Below, piece after piece: positions 1-6,036 of a DNA stretch of 10,291 nt. Source of the stretch: Verrucomicrobiota bacterium. Lineage in GTDB: Bacteria; Verrucomicrobiota; Verrucomicrobiia; Chthoniobacterales; UBA10450. Every line of letters begins with the position of its first letter. Position 1 is the first letter of the stretch. The stretch is taken from NCBI GenBank assembly GCA_003218345.1, contig QHNF01000048.1:12369-22659 (forward strand), written 5' to 3'. The translations under genes and the position numbers were made by a program. A model generated the notes under the pieces. It made no database searches. It was given only the letters and a program-made list of their open reading frames with translations, and was not told the DNA's origin.

Positions 1-510
1 TGGGTTTCCGATGACAATCATCCAGGGTTTCACGTCTTTCATTGCTACCCCCCTTGCACCCACAATTGCACCTTCGCCGATCGTAACGCCCGGCCCGACA
101 AACCCCTCCGCGCAAATCCACGCCTCGGGGCCGATGACAATTGGCGGACGCAGCAACGGAAAATCCGCTTTCATGTGATCGTGTGTTCCTGCACAAAGAT
201 GAGCGCGGTGCGAGATAGTCGCGCGCGCCCCAATCGTCACGCGGCCCAGATTGTAAATAAAGGCATGCTCGCCAATGGCGCTTTCATCTTCCGCCTCCAG
301 GTTCCATGGAAAATAGATCGTCGCGGAAGGATAAACGTCGACATTGCGGCCGATCTTCGCTCCAAAGCAGCGGAGCAGAAATCGTCTCCAGCCAAAGCAC
401 GGTCGTGGACTAAACCGGAAGAGCGGTTGTGCCAAAGCCCATAACACCCGACGGGTCATCTCGCCGGACGAATATTTCCTGCTGCGACGGTTTTGTTCGA
501 TGTCCAGCAT
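1..510 (-). CDS. WcaF-like hexapeptide-repeat acetyltransferase (3' end cut by window)
   Basis: 170 codons are visible and the frame is still open at the left edge, so the C-terminus is missing. The protein looks like the left-handed beta-helix O-acetyltransferases of the WcaF/colanic-acid type, which move acetyl from acetyl-CoA to a sugar of a surface polysaccharide in the cytoplasm. A basic N-terminal region (about 1-50) with FGAKIG (49-54) is followed by imperfect hexapeptide turns (IGRNVD, IGEHAF, IGARAT, IGPEAW, IGEGAI). GTHDH (108-112) holds the His expected for catalysis, and PWNLE (68-72) and VGPGVTIGEG (138-147) are typical of WcaF proteins. The visible part ends at IVIGNP, which in this family lies close to the C-terminus, so little is likely missing. 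The ATG at 510-508 was chosen because AAGGA lies 6 nt upstream and the previous gene stops 16 bp away. It is the last gene seen in the operon. Family assignment is confident; the acetylated sugar is unknown. Confidence 0.88.
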   Translation of the reverse strand, partial: MLDIEQNRRSRKYSSGEMTRRVLWALAQPLFRFSPRPCFGWRRFLLRCFGAKIGRNVDVYPSATIYFPWNLEAEDESAIGEHAFIYNLGRVTIGARATISHRAHLCAGTHDHMKADFPLLRPPIVIGPEAWICAEGFVGPGVTIGEGAIVGARGVAMKDVKPWMIVIGNP

Positions 511-516
511 GCCTGA

Positions 517-521
517 TCCTT
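517..521 (-). promoter_or_regulatory. Ribosome binding site of the WcaF-like gene
   Basis: The minus strand reads AAGGA with a 6-nt spacer to the ATG at 510. It lies in the 16-bp gap after the TAA stop of the upstream glycosyltransferase. It supports this start and suggests independent re-initiation rather than pure translational coupling. Confidence 0.6.
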
Positions 522-526
522 CGAAC

Positions 527-1723
527 TTATCTTGTAGCTCCCGTCTCTGATAGCCTAAGTGTCTCCGGTACCCTGCCGCCGCCGAGTACCCATTCATAGA
601 CCGAGCGCATCTGTTCGCCAATTCGTGGCCATGAAAATTTTTCCACGACCAGAACCCGACCGCGCGCGCCTACGGCTTTTCGATCGTCGTCACTCATTTC
701 AATCAGTTGTTTTAGGCCTGCGGCAATTTCCTTCGGGGTCGTGCCGATTTGTAATGCCGCTCCCGTAGCGAAGCCTTCTGGAAGATTGCATTCGGGCGTC
801 ATCAGCACCGGCCTCGCGTAAGCCGAGGCTTCGAGAACCGTCATCGGCAGCCCTTCACTCAGCGATGGTAGAATGAATGCGTCGCACGCGCGATAACACG
901 CTTCTTTGTCCGCCCCAAATTGCGGTCCGAGAAAGATAACAGAGGTCAGTAGTCGCAGATCAGTAGTCAGTTGCCTGAGCTGCGCCTCGTGTCCTCCCTG
1001 ATCCCAACCCGCGATGGCGAGCACCCATGAGCTGAGGGTTGGTGGATAGGTGTTGAGAGCTTCTTTCCACGCGCGAATCAGATTCACCAAATTCTTCTTT
1101 GGATGTAGCCGCCCCAGATAGAGCAGCAGCTTTCTCCCTCTCGCTATGGACGCCAAGCCTGATATCAGACTGCTGTCTGAACTCTGACTAGCCGGCAGAT
1201 CAATTCCGTTGGGAACGATGCAAATTGGATTGCGTAAACCGTGCTGGCGCAACATTAGATGTTCGGCCTCCGAATTCACGTGAAAGCACGCGGCGCTGCG
1301 ATGGGCGGCGTCCTCCCATAGTCTGCACACCAAGCGCTTTTTCCACGCGGAATTTCGGAGCGCCCACGGGGCGAGCATACCGTGTGCAGTGTATATGAGC
1401 GGCCTGTTTGTGCGCCGATGCCACCGGTATCCGGCAAGCGAAGAATACGTCCAGAGCCCATGCACATGCGCAATATCGGGGCATGCCTTGGCGAGATATT
1501 GCGCGTAGCCGGGGGCATAGCCGAAACTGCGCGCAAATACAGGTGAAAAAATGGTTGGTCTTAAAGGCGCCCACTCGATGAGATCCGTCTTCGTGAACTC
1601 ATCTTCCACGCCGAGGACGACAATCTCTTTTTCATCGCAGGTTGTCTGTGCAAGTCGTTTGCAAATCTCAAATAGGCCGCCGGCCTTTCGCGAAACCGAA
1701 TTCAACAGATACGCAATCTTCAT
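527..1723 (-). CDS. GT4-type glycosyltransferase (GT-B fold)
   Basis: 398 aa, normal length for a retaining GT4 enzyme, which would add a hexose from a nucleotide sugar to the lipid-linked repeat unit at the inner membrane face. The N-terminal domain starts with MKIAYLLNSVS and a GG loop (15-16) and contains HVHGLW (86-91) and YTAHGM (111-116). The C-terminal donor domain has LYLGRLHPKKNL (201-212) and the EX7E signature in PSLSEGLPMTVLEA (E290 and E298). The ATG at 1723 overlaps the upstream stop by 4 bp (ATGA), which fixes the start and suggests coupling; no clear Shine-Dalgarno is seen. Three loops of the C-terminal half appear to carry heptamer-period DNA: about residues 177-188, 222-231 and 250-259. 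The last is clearest, encoding QLTTDLRLLT. These positions correspond by eye to three repeat-bearing loops in the neighbouring glycosyltransferase. The C-terminal tail after residue 380 looks unstructured. Acceptor and donor sugars cannot be inferred. Confidence 0.92.
   Translation of the reverse strand: MKIAYLLNSVSRKAGGLFEICKRLAQTTCDEKEIVVLGVEDEFTKTDLIEWAPLRPTIFSPVFARSFGYAPGYAQYLAKACPDIAHVHGLWTYSSLAGYRWHRRTNRPLIYTAHGMLAPWALRNSAWKKRLVCRLWEDAAHRSAACFHVNSEAEHLMLRQHGLRNPICIVPNGIDLPASQSSDSSLISGLASIARGRKLLLYLGRLHPKKNLVNLIRAWKEALNTYPPTLSSWVLAIAGWDQGGHEAQLRQLTTDLRLLTSVIFLGPQFGADKEACYRACDAFILPSLSEGLPMTVLEASAYARPVLMTPECNLPEGFATGAALQIGTTPKEIAAGLKQLIEMSDDDRKAVGARGRVLVVEKFSWPRIGEQMRSVYEWVLGGGRVPETLRLSETGATR
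947..974. repeat. Heptamer tandem repeat inside GT4 gene (CAGTAGT type)
   Basis: Four contiguous 7-nt units on the plus strand: CAGTAGT, CGCAGAT, CAGTAGT, CAGTTGC. Units 1 and 3 are identical, and the others are diverged copies. On the coding strand it encodes QLTTDLRLLT (residues 250-259), between the helix after the donor-domain GWDQGG segment and the next beta strand (VIFLGP). Four units equal one original plus 21 added bases, which keeps the frame. Confidence 0.6.
1031..1058. repeat. Degenerate heptamer repeat inside GT4 gene (GTTGAGA type)
   Basis: Units GCTGAGG, GTTGGTG, GATAGGT, GTTGAGA in 7-nt register. The last unit equals the unit of the tract at 2161-2188, and GTTGGTG is close to it. 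It encodes NTYPPTLSS (about residues 222-231) just after helix LIRAWKEAL. It is eroded, so chance similarity is possible. Confidence 0.35.
1159..1193. repeat. Degenerate heptamer repeat inside GT4 gene (CAGACTG type)
   Basis: Units CTGATAT, CAGACTG, CTGTCTG, AACTCTG, ACTAGCC in 7-nt register, with CTG recurring at the unit ends. It encodes a Ser-rich stretch (SQSSDSSLIS, residues 179-188) in the linker between the two Rossmann-like domains, after NGIDLP and before LLLYLGRLHPKK. Periodicity is visible but imperfect. Confidence 0.4.
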
Positions 1724-2946
1724 CGCCGAACTCGCATCGCTCCGAACAGGATTGCGCGGTCGAACGCTCGAAATTTTCTTCGCGGAAAATCAAGTGCCAT
1801 CATTGCGGCGCGCTTCAGTCCTTCGCCGAAGCGATTCGGCCCGAGGTTCGTCGCAATCCTGAGGCTCGCGTGTCCGAGGCGTTCCCGCTCGTCGTGTGAT
1901 GACGAAGCCATCTCGAACAATCGCGACGCCAGCTCATGCTGGTTCATGGGATCAAAAGTAAACCCATTGTCCCGCACTAATTCCGGCACGCATCCGCAAC
2001 GACTCGACACAATGACCGGCAACCCGGCTGCGATGGCTTCATTCACGACGAGTCCCCATTGCTCAGTTGTGCTGGCATGGACGAACGCCTTCGCGAGCGC
2101 GTAGTAAACCGGCAACTCATTGTATTGCCTAAATCCGGGAAGGTGCACGTGACGGTGCAGGTTGAGAGTTGACAGTTGAGAGTTGAGACTTTCCCGCAGG
2201 GGCCCGTCACCTAGCAGGACGAGATCCCACCGAGGCATCGAACCGCTAACTATTGACCTCTGACCTCTGACCTCTGGTCTCTGTCGGTATTCGGCATAAG
2301 CGCGAATAAGTGTTGGCAGGTTCTTTTTTTTAATGAACCGAGCTGACGCGAGAAAGTAATTCTCGGGCAACCCATACTCTTTTCGAATTTCGAATTTCGA
2401 ATTTCGAACTTCGATTGCGCGCCGCGCGAAGTAATCATTGTCCACGACATCATATCCGGTGAAAATGTGTTTCCGCGGCATACCAAGCTCAACCAGGTAA
2501 TCAATGTGGAGCTGACCGCCCACGAGCGCTGTCGAATAAAGATCGACGATCTGTCGCTTAATCCACTCGCGCCATCGAAGCCGCTGCTCATCGCGCGCCG
2601 CGCTCTCCGACATCAGAATCGCCGGCGCGCCGGTTTCCACACACCACCGCAAAGCTGCCAGCGCGCTTTTATCTGACCATCCAGGAACTGCCACTGCGTC
2701 GGGCCGACAGTTTTGCAATGCCTCTTCGACACGTTCAGAAATCTGCTTCGCGGACATTGTTGGCGTGTCTCCACCAGGAAATAAAGTGACTCGCGAATAT
2801 CGCGCGGCGCCTTGGACCGACGACCAGCCGTAATCCTGCGTTTCCGCTGCGACCTCGATGCCAGTGACATCGCATTGGCGCGCCGCGGCTTCTAGTCGCG
2901 CGCAATGGTAAGGACCGAGGCGATCAAAAATGACAGCGACTCTCAC
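1720..2946 (-). CDS. GT4-type glycosyltransferase carrying three in-frame heptamer-repeat loops
   Basis: 408 aa with a GTG start; the GTGA overlaps the upstream polymerase stop by 4 bp, which fixes the start. It is a GT-B fold transferase. The N-terminal domain begins MRVAVIFDRLGPYHCARL. The donor domain has SARFIKKKNLPTLIRAY (201-217, phosphate-binding Lys), LLGDGPL (244-250), a GFRQYNELPVYYA segment and the EX7E pair E295/E303 in TTEQWGLVVNEA. It presumably extends the lipid-linked repeat unit at the cytoplasmic membrane face; the sugar is unknown. Three loops carry clean 7-nt tandem repeats, each with a different unit: about residues 178-189 (EVRNSKFEIRK), 222-231 (RPEVRGQRSI) and 254-262 (LNSQLSTLN). 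All stay in frame and leave the flanking motifs intact, so the enzyme is probably functional with longer surface loops. The C-terminal tail is Arg-rich. Its ATGA overlap with the next gene continues the coupling. Confidence 0.92.
   Translation of the reverse strand: MRVAVIFDRLGPYHCARLEAAARQCDVTGIEVAAETQDYGWSSVQGAARYSRVTLFPGGDTPTMSAKQISERVEEALQNCRPDAVAVPGWSDKSALAALRWCVETGAPAILMSESAARDEQRLRWREWIKRQIVDLYSTALVGGQLHIDYLVELGMPRKHIFTGYDVVDNDYFARRAIEVRNSKFEIRKEYGLPENYFLASARFIKKKNLPTLIRAYAEYRQRPEVRGQRSIVSGSMPRWDLVLLGDGPLRESLNSQLSTLNLHRHVHLPGFRQYNELPVYYALAKAFVHASTTEQWGLVVNEAIAAGLPVIVSSRCGCVPELVRDNGFTFDPMNQHELASRLFEMASSSHDERERLGHASLRIATNLGPNRFGEGLKRAAMMALDFPRRKFRAFDRAILFGAMRVRR
2161..2188. repeat. Heptamer tandem repeat, unit GTTGAGA
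   Basis: Four contiguous units: GTTGAGA, GTTGACA, GTTGAGA, GTTGAGA. There is one mismatch in 28 bases. The coding strand gives SQLSTLN plus flanks (residues about 254-262), between LLGDGPLRES and the strand HVHLPGF. The plus strand of the perfect unit would contain TGA stops, while the coding strand is open in all phases. Confidence 0.9.
2254..2281. repeat. Heptamer tandem repeat, unit TGACCTC
   Basis: Three perfect units of TGACCTC followed by TGGTCTC. The coding strand gives EVRGQRS with flanks (residues about 222-231), after helix LIRAYAEYR and before strand WDLVLLGDG. The repeat reads open only in the direction it is used. Confidence 0.92.
2381..2415. repeat. Heptamer tandem repeat, unit TTTCGAA
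   Basis: Four perfect units of TTTCGAA (2381-2408) and a diverged fifth (CTTCGAT). The coding strand gives EVRNSKFEIRK (residues about 179-189), in the interdomain linker between VVDNDYF and the donor domain strand FLASARF. TTCGAA is palindromic, so each unit junction is a small inverted repeat. Confidence 0.93.
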
Positions 2947-4238
2947 TTCGAGAGGAGCTGAGCGGGCGCAGGGGCCGATGAAAGCGGAGCGGCAAAAACA
3001 CCACGCTCTCTCGCGTAGAATGCGATTGCGCCAATAAAGATCAGGTCATAAATCAACGCGGGCAGGAAATCTATTGTTTGGTGCGTGGCAGCGCGCATCG
3101 CTGATGTCGTGATTTGAATATAGAGGATTTGCGCCACGATCCCGTTAGGGCGGTTCGCCGCGGCCCAAAGAGTTTTGAATAAGTATCCCAGCGCAGCGAA
3201 AAACAGGCAGCCAAGATAACCGAATTCGTTAAACGAGTCGCCCATGCCGGTAACAGTTAGGCCTGTCGGCAACTGGAATCCGAGAACGTTGTAAACGAAG
3301 TCACTCATGTCCCGCTGCTCTCCCCCGATCATGAGCGAATCCTTGAAATCCCTGCCCAGGAATTGCGCTGGAACGAAACGGAAAACAATCTGGTTCCAAT
3401 AGCCCGCACCAAATTCGTAATCTCCTGTTTCTTCCGTGGCCGCTATCAGCGCCGTCGCATTTTTCAATTCGCTGATTGCATCAGGGTCAAGAGCCCCCCG
3501 AAATTGTTCCATGAAATTGATCTCTCTGAAGGCGTCGAAAGGATGTTCGTTGGCCAGCTGCCGGTATTCGGACGTCGACGGAATAAAGAGCATTGCTCCC
3601 ATGACAGCCGCGATAATCGCCCAGCGCGGCGCCGCTTTTCCCTTGATGAAAAACACTCCGAGTCCCACGGACATAAGAAAAAGCACGGTCGGCTCGCGCC
3701 GTCCGTGGAACAGGGCCGCTTGCACGGGGATCACAGCGGCGCCGAGCGCGGCAAGCCACGCAGTGATCCAGCCTCGCTTGAGCGCGCAATAAAAACAGAT
3801 TGCGAATCCGGGATAAACGAGACCACCGAAGAAAAGGTAAACCGTCGAGATCCCGGTCATCCTGCTCGACAATTCTTCCTCGGGCGTTGTTCCGAATTTG
3901 TAGGTGAAAAAAAGGCCAATGAGCACGAGGACGATGCCGCCTTGCAGAAAACGCGCCAGATCAATGGGGATATTGAGTTTGGAAAGGAGCGCGGGATGAG
4001 GACGGCGTTGATAACCCAGCCAGCAACACGCAATGCACAGGAAACACATTAGCAAGGTCATCCGCAGATAAATTCCTCCCCATTGGTCCCGGTAAAGCGC
4101 GTATGCTTGCGGGAGAATGAACGCTGTAAACGTCGCCGCCATGAAATACGGGTATTCGTAAATGAGGCGTGGGCGCACCACCGCTATCGCCAGCAACACA
4201 ACGCACGTTAGTGCGAAAAGAATAAAGAAGTTGGGCAT
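2943..4238 (-). CDS. Polytopic membrane protein, probable Wzy-like repeat-unit polymerase
   Basis: 431 aa, strongly hydrophobic, with about ten membrane segments: roughly 3-21, 31-48, 58-76, 97-114, 130-152, 158-177, 183-198, 204-220, 341-360 and 390-408. A large hydrophilic loop lies between about 221 and 335 (TSEYRQLANEHPFDAF to GMGDSFNEFG). This layout, with one long periplasmic loop in the C-terminal half and the ending GDSFNEFGYLG, is that of O-antigen/exopolysaccharide polymerases, which join lipid-linked repeat units on the periplasmic side of the inner membrane. Wzy sequences are poorly conserved, so the call rests on topology and context; an oligosaccharide ligase of the same superfamily is the main alternative. 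The ATG at 4238 is the first possible in-frame start because an in-frame TAA lies at 4244-4242. I see no good Shine-Dalgarno. The stop overlaps the GTG of the next glycosyltransferase (GTGA). Confidence 0.8.
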   Translation of the reverse strand: MPNFFILFALTCVVLLAIAVVRPRLIYEYPYFMAATFTAFILPQAYALYRDQWGGIYLRMTLLMCFLCIACCWLGYQRRPHPALLSKLNIPIDLARFLQGGIVLVLIGLFFTYKFGTTPEEELSSRMTGISTVYLFFGGLVYPGFAICFYCALKRGWITAWLAALGAAVIPVQAALFHGRREPTVLFLMSVGLGVFFIKGKAAPRWAIIAAVMGAMLFIPSTSEYRQLANEHPFDAFREINFMEQFRGALDPDAISELKNATALIAATEETGDYEFGAGYWNQIVFRFVPAQFLGRDFKDSLMIGGEQRDMSDFVYNVLGFQLPTGLTVTGMGDSFNEFGYLGCLFFAALGYLFKTLWAAANRPNGIVAQILYIQITTSAMRAATHQTIDFLPALIYDLIFIGAIAFYARERGVFAAPLSSAPAPAQLLSK

Positions 4239-4331
4239 GCGTTAGCGAACAGGAGCTAGATGATAGCAGTTCGAAGACAGGAGCCAATCCTCGATCTCCA
4301 ATCTTTCATGTTTCATCTGCAATCTCAGATC
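4239..4331. other. 93-bp intergenic gap, largest in the window
   Basis: It lies between the GMC oxidoreductase stop and the polymerase start. About half (4285-4326) is heptamer-period sequence. The remainder has no inverted repeat with a T-tract and no promoter pair that I would defend. An internal promoter cannot be excluded. Confidence 0.6.
4285..4326. repeat. Intergenic heptamer repeat, CAATCTY-like units
   Basis: Six consecutive 7-nt units: CAATCCT, CGATCTC, CAATCTT, TCATGTT, TCATCTG, CAATCTC. Consensus is roughly YAATCTY. It starts 5 bp beyond the stop codon of the oxidoreductase gene and is diverged compared with the coding tracts, but the 7-nt phase holds for 42 bases. Confidence 0.7.
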
Positions 4332-5978
4332 CTACTCTCGGCGTCTCACCGTCAACGGCTGAAGCTCTTTTTTTAGATGTTCGGCCAGCCGAATAGCCAG
4401 AGCAATGATGGTGAGCGTCGGATTGGCATAGCCGCCCGTGCAGAATACCGAGCTTCCAGCAACGAAAAGGTTGCTGGTCTCATGCACGCGGCAATTCGCA
4501 TCCACGACGCCGGCGGCTGGATTGTTGTGCGTTCGAGTCGTGCCAAGATGATGGTGGCCCGTCGTATGCACGCGTGAACGCCGGAGCGGCACCAGGCGTC
4601 CAAGACCAGCGCGCTCAAATGATTTATTCAGTAGTACGCCGGCGCGGTGTGCGCTGTCCCGGCTTTGCTGTCCCCACTTCCAGGTTACCAAAGTTCTCCG
4701 ACATCCGATGTTATCCAATTCGGTCGAGAGAGAAACGCGATTCGAAGGATCAGGCGGTTGCTCAAGATAGAATTCCGGTTCCATGCTCCCGAATGTTTTT
4801 TCCGTGTTCGGCAGCATCGACCAGAAGCTCAAGGAAGCCTGTTTCGACGCGCGGAAACGCCGCCAGGCGTATGCGAAAATATCGCCACAGTATACGCAAG
4901 CACGAGGCGCGAGCGTGAGCGATCGCCCGAATTGCTTTTGTCGCGCGAGTAAGCGCATTTCCCGGAGAGCTTCGATCCCTTTAGAACGGTAGCCCTTCGG
5001 TTTCGGACAAAGCACGCCGGATAAATTCAACAGCCGATTTTCCCGCAAGACTGCTTCCGGCAAAGTCAACCGCCCGAGTACGCACTGTCCCTGAACCGTC
5101 CGCACGTCATACAGCCCGAGCAGGGGAAAAAGTGCAGGCGACGAGGGAATCCACTGGCAAAAATAGTACAGCGGATGATCCATCAGGAATCTACCCACCA
5201 GATCTCTGCCGTTGCCGATGCCCGCAGAGAATACTGTGTTTGAGAGCAGTAGTAAGCGGGCGTTCTCAATCCCTCCTGCCGCCAGAACGAAGATGCGCGC
5301 CCGAATCTCCGCTTTTTTCCGGTTCGAGGTCAGCACGCGCAAATATTCGATTTGGTCAGAGCCTGGATCAGGGACTAATTCGGTGACTGTGGCTCTAAAA
5401 AGACAATTAACATTCGTACTCACGTTGATCAGTTCCCTCGCTGCTCTCAGGAGTGACTCTGTGGATTGAAGCTTATAAACGCGCGTTATCGCTTCGGACG
5501 CTGGAAGTTTGAGACACCGATTGCATTCATCCTCCCACACCGCGGCCTCGTAAGTATTCGAACTAACGCCACACAATTTTTCTGCCCGTTTGTAGTAAGG
5601 GTCCAACTGAGCGCGCGAGAAGGGCCAACCACTGTACGGAACCCAGTCACGGGTTTCAAAATCAATCGCATCGAGCGGCACGAACCTCGCTCCCAGCGAC
5701 CTGTCTGCTAGCTCCATATTCCACATCGCCATCGTCCCGCCGAATTGGGACCGCCGCGCTCCAACGGGATCGAAATACTCGCCTGTTGTGTCTTCACCGC
5801 GAAGCAACGACTGCCGCTCCAAGTCAAAATCCATTCCACCGCTCTCAACCACGAGAATGCGAAATCCAGCACTGCCGAGTTCCTGGCCCAATGTCAAACC
5901 AGCGGGACCGCTGCCGATGATGCAAACGTCAGCGGCTAACTGCGCATTATCGGCGAGTGTACGAGCATCCTGAAACAT
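4332..5978 (-). CDS. GMC-type FAD-dependent oxidoreductase
   Basis: 548 aa, the usual length for the glucose-methanol-choline oxidoreductase family, which oxidises alcohol groups using FAD. The N-terminal dinucleotide-binding motif is IIGSGPAGLTLGQELG (20-35), followed by ILVVESGG (41-48). GGTMAMWN (80-87) fits the FAD-contacting loop, and VLAAGGIENARLLL (231-244) is the conserved second FAD segment. The C-terminal part has GHHHLGTTR (474-482), supplying the catalytic His, then NLFVAGSSVFCTGGYANPTLT (503-523), where N519 is the expected second active-site residue. There is no signal peptide, so it is probably cytoplasmic. Sitting between glycosyltransferases and the polymerase, it may oxidise a sugar hydroxyl of the repeat unit or its precursor; this is inference from context only. 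The ATG at 5978 gives the usual short lead before the FAD motif; its Shine-Dalgarno is weak. Both flanking gaps hold heptamer-period DNA. Confidence 0.9.
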   Translation of the reverse strand: MFQDARTLADNAQLAADVCIIGSGPAGLTLGQELGSAGFRILVVESGGMDFDLERQSLLRGEDTTGEYFDPVGARRSQFGGTMAMWNMELADRSLGARFVPLDAIDFETRDWVPYSGWPFSRAQLDPYYKRAEKLCGVSSNTYEAAVWEDECNRCLKLPASEAITRVYKLQSTESLLRAARELINVSTNVNCLFRATVTELVPDPGSDQIEYLRVLTSNRKKAEIRARIFVLAAGGIENARLLLLSNTVFSAGIGNGRDLVGRFLMDHPLYYFCQWIPSSPALFPLLGLYDVRTVQGQCVLGRLTLPEAVLRENRLLNLSGVLCPKPKGYRSKGIEALREMRLLARQKQFGRSLTLAPRACVYCGDIFAYAWRRFRASKQASLSFWSMLPNTEKTFGSMEPEFYLEQPPDPSNRVSLSTELDNIGCRRTLVTWKWGQQSRDSAHRAGVLLNKSFERAGLGRLVPLRRSRVHTTGHHHLGTTRTHNNPAAGVVDANCRVHETSNLFVAGSSVFCTGGYANPTLTIIALAIRLAEHLKKELQPLTVRRRE

Positions 5979-5986
5979 CCGAATCA

Positions 5987-6021
5987 GGTCAAAGGTCGAA
6001 GATCAGTGCGCAAGGTTCAGA
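5987..6021. repeat. Possible degenerate heptamer repeat in intergenic gap
   Basis: Units GGTCAAA, GGTCGAA, GATCAGT, GCGCAAG, GTTCAGA in 7-nt register, the first two differing at one position. It fills most of the 58-bp gap (5979-6036) between the GT4 stop and the oxidoreductase start, so the region upstream of the oxidoreductase ATG is repeat-derived if the call is right. Divergence makes this tentative. Confidence 0.4.
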
Positions 6022-6036
6022 GGGCGGGATGAATTT

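Noticed and set aside
527..600. Another heptamer tract at the 3' end of the GT4 gene
   Set aside because: A weak purine-rich 7-nt rhythm can be drawn near 525-565, but no two units match well enough to claim it.
2161..2415. CRISPR array or insertion-sequence remnant
   Set aside because: Units are 7 bp and directly abutting with no spacers. There are no terminal inverted repeats, target-site duplications or transposase fragments.
3363..4052. Long plus-strand open frame (229 codons) opposite the polymerase gene
   Set aside because: Its product is highly charged and low in hydrophobic residues, as expected from the antisense of a membrane protein gene. It has no recognisable motif, and the opposite strand has a clear polytopic protein.
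4574..4992. Several plus-strand open frames opposite the GMC oxidoreductase
   Set aside because: Arg/Ser-rich shadow frames overlapping each other in different phases; the minus-strand gene is continuous and has all family motifs.
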